A DNA stretch of 64,000 nt from the NCBI RefSeq assembly GCF_020536995.1, contig NC_068358.1, positions 40,561,425-40,625,424 on the forward strand. The letters run 5' to 3'. The notes under the pieces were generated by a model. It was given only the letters and a program-made list of their open reading frames with translations, did not search any database and was not told the origin of the DNA. Position numbers and translations under genes: made by a program. Origin of the DNA: Dreissena polymorpha. Lineage: Eukaryota > Mollusca > Bivalvia > Myida > Dreissenidae. This document shows, piece by piece, positions 1 through 10,600 of this stretch; position 1 is the stretch's first letter; every line of letters starts with the position of its first letter.

Positions 1-178
1 CCAAATATTTGCCGCATTCGATTAGTCGTTGTGGAAATCGTTCTTGAAAGACTGAAAAGGCTATCGAAAATTGCAAGTTTAAATTAAAAAAGCACAGTGT
101 GACTTCAATTTTCTAGCGAAATGTTTTAATGTATTTGTTTATATGATCCTTTAAAAAAACAAAGAGATTTTTAAGACT

Positions 179-405
179 CGCGATATGCGAAAATGGGTCT
201 TATGCCATATGCGGCCATCGTAGCTATTGGCCAGCCTTCTCATCTCGCAGTCTATTCAGGAGATACCTTATGAGACCACGAAACCTTGCACGATTTATAG
301 CGGACAGCGCAGCTCCTGACCAGACTGCGCAATTGACTTGGCTTGAGCTTCGCTAGTCGAAACGCCATAAGACCTTTTTTCGCATTCCGCGACTCTGAAA
401 GTGTT
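179..405. mobile_element. MITE-like element, copy 1 (GCGAAAATGGGTCTTATG family)
   Basis: The outer inverted ends are TCGCGATATGCGAAAATGGG and, at the right, its diverged inverse (CTTTTTTCGCATTCCGCGA). The body includes ATATGCGGCC and TTTATAGCGGACAG, as in the copy at 47178-47412. This family is very common in bivalve genomes. Confidence 0.75.
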
Positions 406-1430
406 TTAAAGCGTCGTAAGAAAACTGAGTGTTAATCAAATATTAAAATACCTTATATTTCGACTGTGAAAAAATAAACTCATAATAAGCCATGAGAGGA
501 CAATGTTATCTCCCGTAGCATAATGTTTATTTACGAACAGTATTGTATAAACTCTATCTATAATGCCCTCTGGCGGGGTGCAGAAACTTGTGAAAAGGAG
601 GACTTGAACGAGAAAAATCGTGTATTAACAAGGCGATTCACGTGCCGTTCAAGCCCTGTTATGTGTTTTTCATATCCATAAACTGGACCACGCGCAGTTA
701 GTTCCCATTTTTCATTGGATTCAATGAAGTTATTATGAACTTTGTTAATAACTCCAGCCTTCGACGACTTTCCAAGCATAGATGGGGAACTGAATAAGCA
801 CCAGTTTCCTCATGCATGCAGGAATAAACGCGATGAATATTTCAATCCACTTTTCAAATTATACCATCTGCACTCTCTTGACAACAGCTTTATTTATTGG
901 CAACGTCAATGAAGTTAATGTTATTTACTCATCACTTTCAAAAGGCTATGTTGTAAATGTAAGTGTTTATGATGATCATTCCCTCGAAAACGTGTATTAC
1001 CCCTATATTAACGTGTGTTTTTTATATACGTGTACTTAAAAACACACATTACATGCGGTGCATCTGCGACTAACAAGGGACAAAAACAACTATTTAAACC
1101 TTTGTTTTTAATTTATTTCTATCAAAACGTTGTTTTTTTTTTAAACTATATTTCAAAGTCAGGATATACGTCGAGTAAGTGGAGTTCGTGTGAATCATGT
1201 ATAAAGTTATGAGAGAATGTAAATCATGGTCATTTTCCTCGTTGATGTTTTTGCAGAATCTCACCACTGTAGACATTTAAAAGTAATTTGCATTGGTGTT
1301 TGCATTTTTCGTGGCCATTCGATTTGCCTACGTCAAACAAAAAGTCAAACATCATGTACCGTGACTGTTTTATCAAATACGAATAAAGAGCGAACAATTG
1401 CAGTGCCTTCAGCGCTTTCATTATTACTGG
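406..1430. other. No gene recognised; window edge to pseudogene H
   Basis: AT-rich sequence with short open frames on both strands. The longest coherent one, 558-779 minus, has Trp/Tyr/Arg-rich coding-like content but no family I recognise. Bases 1-178 also hold nothing I can name. Confidence 0.4.
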
Positions 1431-1736
1431 AACTGTGCGACCCCAAGTAACAATAAAGACTCGTCTTTGTATTTTCTCTATATTGGCAAAACATTTAAAG
1501 CCACGCACCTTGAAATTAAATACATGATAATCAATACATATAGATGCAATTTGAAAGTGTTCAAAATTGTCATTAAATCTTTAGCCTTGTTAGCAAGTAA
1601 TTTATTTTAAATTTTAAAACCGAAAGTAGGTTTTCTATACGTATACTTCCATTTCGACAAACGTGATTATTTTTAAGTATTAAAGCGCAAAACAGACGGA
1701 TTTCTACCTTTTAACTGCCAGATATATAGAGAATAT

Positions 1737-1872
1737 ATGGTTGGTGACTTTTGATATCATGTGATATCAGACGAGGTTGATGTGGCATAGGAAAAGGCGA
1801 GGCTTGCCGAGCCTTTTCACACGCCATATCGGCCGAGTCTGATATAACATGATATCAAAAGTCACCAACCAT
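1737..1872. repeat. 136-bp long hairpin at left side of recombinase element
   Basis: The arms ATGGTTGGTGACTTTTGATA and TATCAAAAGTCACCAACCAT are exact inverse complements that continue with GATATCAGAC-type sequence. An inner stem AAAAGGC/GCCTTTT sits in the loop. It lies just inside the left direct repeat. Confidence 0.8.
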
Positions 1873-2366
1873 ATGTTCTATTTATTATGCCACATAAAAA
1901 GCAAATAAGCAAATTTCAACGAGATAACGAAAACATACCACCGTTAATTTTTATTGATTTACGGTAGTTTAATATGCAAATTAGACGCGGCCTTATTACA
2001 TCCGCTAGCGTCTGCATATTTCCACATTAAAAATAGTTCAAAAGTTAACAATAAACAAGAACATTTTAACGCACATAATTTAACAAAATAAAAAAATGAC
2101 TTCAGAAATCAAAACTTTAAATTACAATTTCTGCACTAAATATAAATTTACAATATATTTTATGCTTACATATTTGCCTTGTACATGTAAGTTTTACGAA
2201 CAAACTAACGGCCATTTTCATGGCGAACGTGTCAACAGTGTTATGTGAAAATTTGAAACAAGAAAATGGACAATAACAATATCGAACGGGATTTTAACGT
2301 TACGTTTACATTTAATTTTAAATCAGTTACTTATTTTTCATTTTTGGCATCACCGTAGTAAACATT

Positions 2367-5121
2367 TTAGTTTGAAATGTTCACTGTTGCCCCAAAAAAC
2401 AGACCCCCACGTGTCAAGTCAAAGTGGGTGGGGAAAGGGACTGCTTCTGCATTTAAAGTTGCTGTAACTTCTTGAGGAAACGGTTGTTGTCCAGGATTCA
2501 AAAGTGCTGCCAGTTGTGAATGGGACAAAGATGAAATGGAGATGCTTTCGCGCTGCATCATGTTTTGGGACATGTTTGATGCAATGGATTCGTTGCTTTT
2601 GGAAATGCTAGTACTTGCCAAAATATTGGAACATTTCTTTTGAGTCTGAAGGGAAATGTTGCTATAGTTAATAATACTTTGAACGTGTTTGTGTCCACTG
2701 ATTTGCATGATATCCGTGGGGTAGCATCCTGAATCCCGCAGCTTCTGTACCATGTGCTTCCTGGCAGAGTGATTTGTAAGTTTTCTATTGATTCCTGCAT
2801 AAATGCACATGTGTTTCATAATTTGTGCAATTTTTTTTATTCCCATTTTCATGCTTATGAACCATTCCTCAGTCCCAGTAGTCGCACTGATGTTGGCTTT
2901 TGTACTTGTTGACAAGTAAAATGGGTCGCTGGGCTCGGAAAACCGATGGGGCCGTTTTGACGCATTTATTCTATAATACAAATTTAAAAGTTTAAAGAAA
3001 TGTTATTAAACAAATTAAGTTTATATATAACTTTTTTAACATTTTTTTTCTCTATCGTATAAGAGGGTTTTTTCAATTCTGTATATAAAAATCATATGGA
3101 TTAACTTATTTGGACATTTTATTTTTTTTTCTTTAGAATATATTATAATATTTGTCTATTCCATTACAGAAACAACGAACCTGTAAGTTGCGACCACACA
3201 TTTGGATGGGTCTTCTTCATTGGCCCAAATTCTTGGCGGCACAGTTCTTGCTTCGTCAGTTGCACCCGTTCGAGTCTTTGTCTGCCTCTCGACCAACTCC
3301 AGATACTTATCTCCCTCTACGTATCGGCACAGCTTCACATCACCCCATCTAATTAATTCGGAAAGGTGAATCTTTCTTTTTTCTACTTTACTTTTGAGAG
3401 TAGTTTTTTATGCTATATTTTCTTAATGTTTTATATTAAAATGTTATAGATTTCAAGTTAAATTAATTGTTCAATAATAAATTGTTAATTTTTTATTACT
3501 CGAGCAGTTCTGTAATTTGCTGTTTGGTTTAGGTTTTTCTTAGGGCTTATTTTTTTAATTTTCAGGTTGACGACCAGTGAAAACAATGTTATGTTCAGTT
3601 AAAGTTGTGCCGACAGAACACTCTACGAACACATTTTTAGATACATGTACAATCTAAATTGCAGACACTGGAAAGTTGAATTGTTAATGTGTTATAAGGC
3701 ATAGTTCGCCTTTATATTTATAAGACAGAAAAAGTGACAGAAAAATTTGCATTTTTAAGTAATAGTTAGAAGTCAAGATGCATCGTAAATATTCTGTATT
3801 CCAGCAAGTTCAAAATTTTATTGTTTACCGTAAATTGTAATGTTCTTCCATACTCTGCATGCCGAAGTTTGTTGTGAATCGGAACCATAGAGTGTTTATT
3901 ATGTCCTGTGGACTTCCATTACCAAGTTGCCCTTCATCGTAGAGCTTTTGAATTTCATGCTGCTCTATTGGTTGGGCCGCATTCGCCTTCTTTCCTTTAC
4001 CTTCTTTCTTAACTTTTTTCATTTAAGACTGGAAGAAGGTTTGAAAATCAAGTAACCTTCAATCATTTTGAATGTCAACATTATAGTATTTGTGTGTTAG
4101 TAATTAAGTTGATACATTGTAACACGGCTTTTTTTCCTCCGCCCTACCCCCCCCCCCCATTTTGTGAAAAAATGGCTCGCGGACTGTTCATAATTGTGAA
4201 AAAAATGAGTCGAGGACTGTTCAACAAATGAGTCGCAAACTTTCTAGATTGTAAAATAAATGAGTCGCACACTTTCTAAAATTGTGATAATTTGAGTCGC
4301 AAACTTCTTGAAATTGCGTAAATTTTAGTTGCTTACTTCTTGAAATTGTGAAAATTTTAGTTGCGAATTATCCAAAATTGAGAAAAATTGCAATTCTCAC
4401 AGAAGGGAAAAAAGCCCTGCGTCATTGATAGTTTTACGAACATTCAAAAATATAAAAAAAAGATTTTTTTATTTTAACAACATATAAATAAAATATTCAC
4501 GAAGTGCATCATTTGCATTTATTAACTTACATAAAGTGTTTCCCTGAACCGTGGGAATCCTTGGCGCTGTCCCTTAGCGATGGTGAATTGATAATTATTA
4601 AGTTGAAGTTCCTTGTCTATACTTGATACAAAAGATCTCAGTGAGGTTGTTTCGTACTCGTCACCATTTTCTTTTCTTATAGACAAAATGAAAATGCATA
4701 AGATGTTATCAAGTTCTTTCATTTCAATTTGTGTTATATCAGTAAGTAATTGTTGTTGTTTTAAAAATGTTTTCAACTTCTTCAAATTTGAGTCCTGCTT
4801 TCTGACTGTGTTTTTGTTTTTTTGCTGAGCATTGTATTTGTCAATGTCTCCTAGGCTTATTGGCACAAAGCCTTTTATTTCTTTTGATTTATGATCATTT
4901 TCTTTTAGCTCATTTGAGACTAGAATTTGCTGTTCTGTTGGTGTTTTTTTAATGATTTCGTTAGAGGATGGTTCTTCCATGTCATCATCAAAAAATGAAG
5001 GGTCGATATTGAATTCTGACATTATGTTGGGGTCGACCTCGGTCACATTCAAAATTGCCTGTTTATTTTCATACTCATTTAACCATTCCAAATCAATGTT
5101 GAAATTTGGAAAATCAGACAT
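2367..5121 (-). CDS. Crypton-like tyrosine recombinase (KIAA1958/DUF3504-type), four exons
   Basis: Exons: 4531-5121 (ATG at 5121, donor TTTAT/GTAAGT), about 3829-4028, 3181-3348 and 2367-2970. Exon 1 is an acidic leader followed by a SAM-like N-terminal domain (NLKKLKTFLKQQQLL, ELDNILCIFILSIRK). Exon 2 ends EEHYNLR, and exon 3 completes it with WGDVKL and the lysine motif RQTKTRTG. Exon 4 has SDPFYLST, the box NHSARKH (His and Arg) and SGHKHVQSIINYS (His, nucleophile Tyr), then a tail ending in GGLFFGATV. This order is that of animal Crypton-type recombinases and their domesticated relatives. The usual Gly-Leu-Arg-Gly arginine before the EEHYNLR motif is Met-Gln-Ser here, and the start of exon 2 does not keep frame as I read it. 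It is therefore probably an inactive copy of a DNA transposon. Confidence 0.8.
4157..4395. repeat. Degenerate tandem repeat in recombinase intron 1
   Basis: About six copies of a 35-40 bp unit built around AATGAGTCGCAAACTT and AAATTGTGAAAA, becoming more diverged toward 4390. It is preceded by a poly-C run at 4146-4157. Confidence 0.7.
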
Positions 5122-5567
5122 GTTTATTGATTTAAATCAAACACCTGTTCAATCTTTTTTTTGTTACTTTTAGTAAAACCTTTACATGATTATTGTTAGT
5201 TTTTTAGTTAAAATCTGTTGTGGTCGTCTGCACCAAATGATGGTAGCGGCCCAATTAGTATTTGTGTTCTTTTTTTATTGAATACTGCTTTTTTCATTCA
5301 TATTTTTCGTTTTTATTGTACTTTCATAACATATGTGCGTTTTCTCAATAAATACTACATGTTTATTAATGTTGTGAATAAAATATGAATGGATTGGTTT
5401 GTTTACATTTTAATGAAATAAGCGACATTCCACGCCTACAAAAAGTAGTTCTCCGAGTGGGCGGGACTTAGTATTATAAAACATGGAACGCTAGAAATTA
5501 GAATGATGAACTCAAATTCGGGCGGAGTTAAACATTGTCATTAATGGGCGGAGCCTAAAAGTGTTAT

Positions 5568-5593
5568 CGGATGGGTATCCGATAACACTTAAA
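5568..5593. repeat. Perfect short palindrome at right side of recombinase element
   Basis: AAGTGTTATCGGAT and its inverse ATCCGATAACACTT surround a 3-4 base spacer. Together with the 1737-1872 hairpin it brackets the recombinase gene. Confidence 0.75.
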
Positions 5594-6440
5594 AATATCA
5601 CGTCAGCGTCTCCAACGTAAATGTGCAGTCGTGGCATAATAAATTCTAATTGGCATAGATAAAATTAAATCTATAGCAATGTTAGCAAGTAAAATATTAT
5701 TTTTCAAACGGTACCGCTGTTAAAACCTAAAGAAGGTTTTCTAGACGTATACGTCCGTTTCGACAAACGCGATTATTTTTAAGTTTTAAAGCGCAAAAAG
5801 ACGGATTTCTACCTTGTAACCACCAGATACATTCTAATTGGCATAGATAAAATATGTTTCTTATTTATACTTAAATTCACTATGCCATGTATTTCATTTC
5901 AAGGTGTGTGGCTTTAACTGTTAGTGTCCTGGGATATGTGAAAGCGTTGTAGAGGTCAGTTGATTTTTCTTTCTGCCATCAACGTTGGACATGCACGTTG
6001 AAATTTCTTAAATGAACAAAGGTGAACGTACTTTATATGAAAGCAGTTGATGTTGCATTCAGGCCATATTTCGCTATTTGAGTAAATGATTTCTGGAAAT
6101 CCTTTAGGAAAATGAATCATAAAGGTATATAATCATTTAAAAATGTGATAATTTAACACATTTAATGTTAAAATGTGTAGAGGTTCTGTTGTTATGCTTT
6201 TTATGATTATCATCTTAGTTGTAGTAATGTAGGTCGATTCTAATTTACCGTTATGATTTTAATTATTTGCCATTTTCGTTTTTATTTGTTATTATAAACT
6301 TACAAGAAAAAGGCTTCGGTTAGTCTGTACATTAATATATTACTATATAAGAGTACAACTATGTGTGTACCTTTTTCAGCCCGGATAGCATGATGTAGGT
6401 TGTACCTTACGAAATTGTTTCGAAAATCAACTAAAGCATG

Positions 6441-7137
6441 TATAGCACAAACAAAAACGCGTGCTCGCAATTAAAGGGTCAATACTAAAAGTAAATATAA
6501 GTTAACATCTCTGTTTCTTAAAAAATCAATAAAAGACATTATTTAACTCAATCCAGTGAAGATAAACGGATTGTTCGTACTTCACAGAGCATTTGAAAAA
6601 CGTCCCAAAATCTATAGTTTTATATTTATACGTTTGCTATCCTGAAAATAAGTCCACTTATCTCAACAAAACTCCCATATAGTCAGTGCATGGAATATGT
6701 TGTTTGAGTTTTTTTGACTGTACGAAATACCTCATCAAATTATCAGCAAGATACCGAAACAGAAATAAGAGTGCAGTATAGAGGTGAATAAAGTGTCTAG
6801 CGACCGGGAGGTCCAAAGTTTGATACCCTTTGTTGGGGAAATATTTCCCAAAGGCAACAATAATTTGTTATAGATGGAAAATTATAAAACTGAGTAATAA
6901 ATGTACATGTATAAGTGCATTAAAGGTTCAGTAAACACGCCATAGTTTAAACAAAATAATATTTGGTATCGCTGTTAAATACACACTGTTGGTGCCGCGA
7001 TTATTTGTATTCAGCAGGTAGCATTGTCATCAAGTAGCATGAAAAAATGATCATGGTTTGGAAAAATTTCAATTTTCCAAACAATGCTTTTTAAAAAGTA
7101 CGGAATCCGGATAGTGCCATCTATAATCTCGCCCTTC
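6441..7137. other. Degenerate tRNA-SINE remnant and unassigned sequence
   Basis: Positions 6795-6835 retain the SINE motif TGTCTAGCGACCGGGAGGTC followed by a damaged B box. The rest is AT-rich. The stretch to about 6560 is homologous to 8180-8290, downstream of the corresponding gene F exon. Confidence 0.5.
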
Positions 7138-7144
7138 TTTCATC

Positions 7145-7672
7145 AAGGGCGACACACGAAACACGAAGCGATACACGATATTTTGCGTGAAACACGATAT
7201 TTTGCGCGATACACGAAGCGACGCGCGGGAATGTACCACGAACTATCGCCCTAGTGTAGGTAGCCCAAAAGGTGATATTCAAATATCGCTGTAATTATAT
7301 CGCCTGTCGACTCTCGCGTTTTCAAAAAATCAGTGAAGACAAAAAGGGAATATTGAAAATAAATTGTTAAAAATTACTGTTTATCACCATTTAAGAAACG
7401 CGAGAGTCGAAAAACGATATTACAGCGATTTTTGAACAGTACAAAAAACGCGTTTCGCTTCTTGTATCGCGCAAAGTATCGTGTGGCGCTTTGAGTATCG
7501 CACAAAATATCGAGCATCGCTTCGTGTGTCGTGTGTCGCGGAAATTAGACCGCGATACACGAGATTCGGATAATATGGTCGATATTTGAATAATAAAATA
7601 TCGTGTATCGCTTCGTGTGTCGAGCAAAATATCGTGTGTCGCTTCGTGTTTTGTGTGTCGCCCTTTGAACGC
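7145..7672. mobile_element. Fold-back/MITE element inserted in gene F last exon
   Basis: The ends are inverted copies of AAGGGCGACACACRAAACAC continuing as GAAGCGAYACACGATATTTT. The arms contain repeated short modules (ACACGATATTTTGC, ACACGAAGCGA), and a second inner inverted pair (AAACGCGAGAGTCG/CGACTCTCGCGTTTTC, with ATTACAGCGAT) lies around 7290-7440. The whole 528 bp can fold on itself. It begins right after the codons for FTKS of gene F. Confidence 0.8.
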
Positions 7673-10600
7673 GAGACACGATTTTGTGAATGCGTGGTAG
7701 CAATCGGCGTTGAACTGCTCACTGTCACCGACGTTACACACGTACACGGGCCTTTCTTGGTTGCACATCCACCAGCAAAGCTCAACGCACTTGTTCACGA
7801 AACAAATTTTTTTTTCGCGTGGAACACGTTTCAATAATCTAGCGCTTGACGCTTTCAGAAAACCCTTAAATAAAGTGATGTATTAAAAAATATATGCTCA
7901 TATTAAAGTTGTGTACTAAAACACATTCAAAAACGTGTAGATCTTCTGTTTTATGTTATTTATAGTCATCTTAATTTAAGGAGTGTACAACAATTCTTAT
8001 TCGACCTTTATTATTTCCTCTGTTTTACTTATTAACTTATACGATGAAAGCTGTTATAATTGATTATTTAAATAATAATAAAAATAGTAGGTTTGTACCC
8101 GTTGAAGCCCTGGTATCATAACATGAGCCTTTGTGTTACGGAAACGGTCTCGATAATCAAAGGCTGCAGACGACTTGTCCTGAAGAACAAACACGCACCA
8201 GCGATTCAATGCATATAACTCTGATAATAATGTAATCAGAATCGGTTTAAGTTAACAGCTCTGTTACTTCATCAGTCAGTATTAACAAGAAATATTAAAA
8301 AAAAATACGGCGTTGATTTTGGTTTGTGTTTGTGATATTCAATTATAACAATGGCATCCAAGATCGCGAATTTATGGAAGCGTATATGGTACACCCTGAT
8401 GCTGTGATGATGTCAACATTCTATGACGGCATGATATGAAAAAGGTGTCAGGGCGTAAATAACTAACTCATCGTGTCGACTAAAACTATGATGGCAAGTC
8501 ATTTTCACAAGAGCATGACGCCAAAAATTAGGTTGATTTGTCGACTTAGATCATGTCGACCAAATATTTTTTCGGGAAAAGCCGGAAACATTTACGTCGA
8601 GACTTTAACTTAATGTCGTTATGGCGAGTAAAATTAAGAGGAAAAAACCTACAAAACTATGACGACATACCATGTTATTTCAAAGTAAGTCGATATAAAC
8701 TAATCCGGCATGACCATATTATTGGGGTGTACCATATTCTATGACGGCATGATATAAGAAAGATGTCATGGCGTAAAAAATAACTCATCGTGTCGACTTA
8801 AACTAAGATGGCAAGTCATTTTCACAAGAGCATGACGCCAAAAATTATGTTGATTTGTCGGCTTAGATCATGTCGACCAAATATTTTTTCGGAAAAAGCC
8901 GGAAACATTTACGTCGAGACTTTAACTTAATGTCGTTATGGCGAGTAATATTAAGTGGGAAAAAAGCTTCCAAACTATGTCGACATACCATGTTATTTCA
9001 CAGTAAGTCGATATAAATTAATACGGCATGACCATATTATTGGGGTGTACCATATACGCTTTCGTACGAATGCCGTTGCTCTGCGCAGTTTTTAGCTGCA
9101 TCAGACCCACATCAATAGCGGAGTGTTTCACCTGATTTCGTGGCATATAAGATACCTTTAATCGTATGTCTATAGATTTAGCACAGAAATACAAAAAGAA
9201 GAGTGGAAATAAAATAACGACATAAAGTTACCGGCCAAAAGCAATTCATCCATACATATTTCAAATACATTTGTGTAATTATTAGCGCGTTCTTTTAACA
9301 GACTGGCTTTAATGGTTTGAGTGGCATTGCTTTTTGCTTAGAGTATTAATAGGTAATCGTCGCGATCATGCTAAATATGTTTATCAAGTTGGTATCATAA
9401 CAATTTTTACATAATTAAAAAATAGTTTTATCTTGTAAACATTGAAAACACATTAATGATTAAAAACCGTTTAGGCTTGATAATAATATACGCCGACCAT
9501 CTTCATTTAAGATGTTTTTCGTCGAAATATAATTCAAGTTCGCGTAAGTTAACGCGATAGCGTTGAAAAAAAAACGATTCCCGGTAAGACTGACCGTCAG
9601 CTTACTTTGAAACCATGAGGGATGAAATGCAATTCATTTAACACTATTTTGTTAAAGAGCGAATAGGGAACAACAATACTTATAAGATTTAAAACATACT
9701 AACAAATTGCAATATTGTATTAACAACTAAATATGATATCATAACCTTTAAGAATCCTCTTTTTATTGAGGATAAAATAGTTTCACGCTGAACACGCAGT
9801 TTACATTGTTGCAAAAAGCAGTGCTGGATCCTTTCATTTCATTTAAGTACATGCAGAATTGGAATTTTGTTACGATATATAACTGCTAGCTTTTGTTATT
9901 TTTCCAAAAACCATGTTCGATCTTGGCTGAGATATCGGTAGAACAGAGCAAGTTTCATGAAGTAAAAAAATATGACTAGTAGAGATTTCTATTTAATAAT
10001 TTAAGGAAAATTGCATCGCATGGTTATGTTTTTAACGGACTGAAACCATTTTAAAACTCGGCAAAAAAATCATTTAAACATGTTAACCCCATGGTGGGGC
10101 CAATTTTGACAACAGGAGAATGATTAGAACACTTGATAGAAGACAACCATACGACAGTACCCACCAAATACATAACATCTGAGCCTTGCGGTTTAAGATG
10201 TGATTTAATAAGGTTTTACTATGTGCATAAAAGAGAAACAAAATAGCCCCAGTTCGGTACAAATACAAATGAACGTTTCATGAATTGAACAAACTTGGTA
10301 AAGAAGTAGCTTAAGATTTAACAGACCAAATATTACATTTCGGAGCCTTGTCATTTAAGACATTGAGATTTTAAGTCAGTTTATTATATGAGAGTATATT
10401 TATCATTACCACTAGTACGTGACCATTATTGAGCCCATTGGCATGAAATTGACAGACTAATTAGAGAACCACTAGATATAATAACTTAGGAAGAAATAAA
10501 CCCATAACCCTAGTGAATACAGATTTTTTTAAAGTTTACATGTATTATATATATATATATATGTTTTCAAGCTCTGGAGACATACATATGCAACAGATCG

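Larger units (their letters stand above)
1495..5917. mobile_element. 4.4 kb TTAA-flanked inverted-repeat element carrying the recombinase gene
   Basis: TTAA at 1495-1498 is followed by AGCCACGCACCTTGAAAT. At the other end, rc 5913 and inward reads AGCCACACACCTTGAAAT, followed outside by TTAA (5914-5917). The inverted ends continue with KAAATACATG. The segment interrupts pseudogene H at matching points of the protein, which supports an insertion with a TTAA target duplication. Inside, about 160 bp direct repeats (1572-1732 and 5663-5830) flank the recombinase region. A possible history is a smaller TTAA element that later received the Crypton-like element. Confidence 0.6.
1434..6440 (-). pseudogene. 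Pseudogene H: decayed 3' end of an E/F-type MIEAP gene, split by an insertion
   Basis: The segment at 6371 to about 6440 resembles the penultimate exon of F (DFRNNF, then a donor G/GTACAC at the same place as G/GTACAAAC in F). The last exon starts after CCTAAAG at 6101 and can be aligned weakly to E as F-x-K...K-x-G...A-x-S-x-x-FI, with DLYNAFT near its middle. It stops at about 5917. The tail reappears at 1434-1497, where RKYKDESLLLLGVAQFQ plus a stop matches E's LYKDGPLLYRGVAQFK. Between them lies the 4.4 kb TTAA-flanked segment. In-frame stops and low identity show long decay. Flanking sequence also matches the corresponding part of gene F, so H is an old tandem duplicate of F's 3' end. 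Confidence 0.6.

Noticed and set aside
558-779. 73-codon minus-strand frame with coding-like composition
   Set aside because: No family, partner exon or splice signal could be recognised; left as unassigned.
7090-7144. Remainder of gene F's conserved tail beyond the fold-back element
   Set aside because: The minus-strand translation (RDYRWHYPDSVLF) resembles LDYIVWPALKLY only loosely; too weak to claim.
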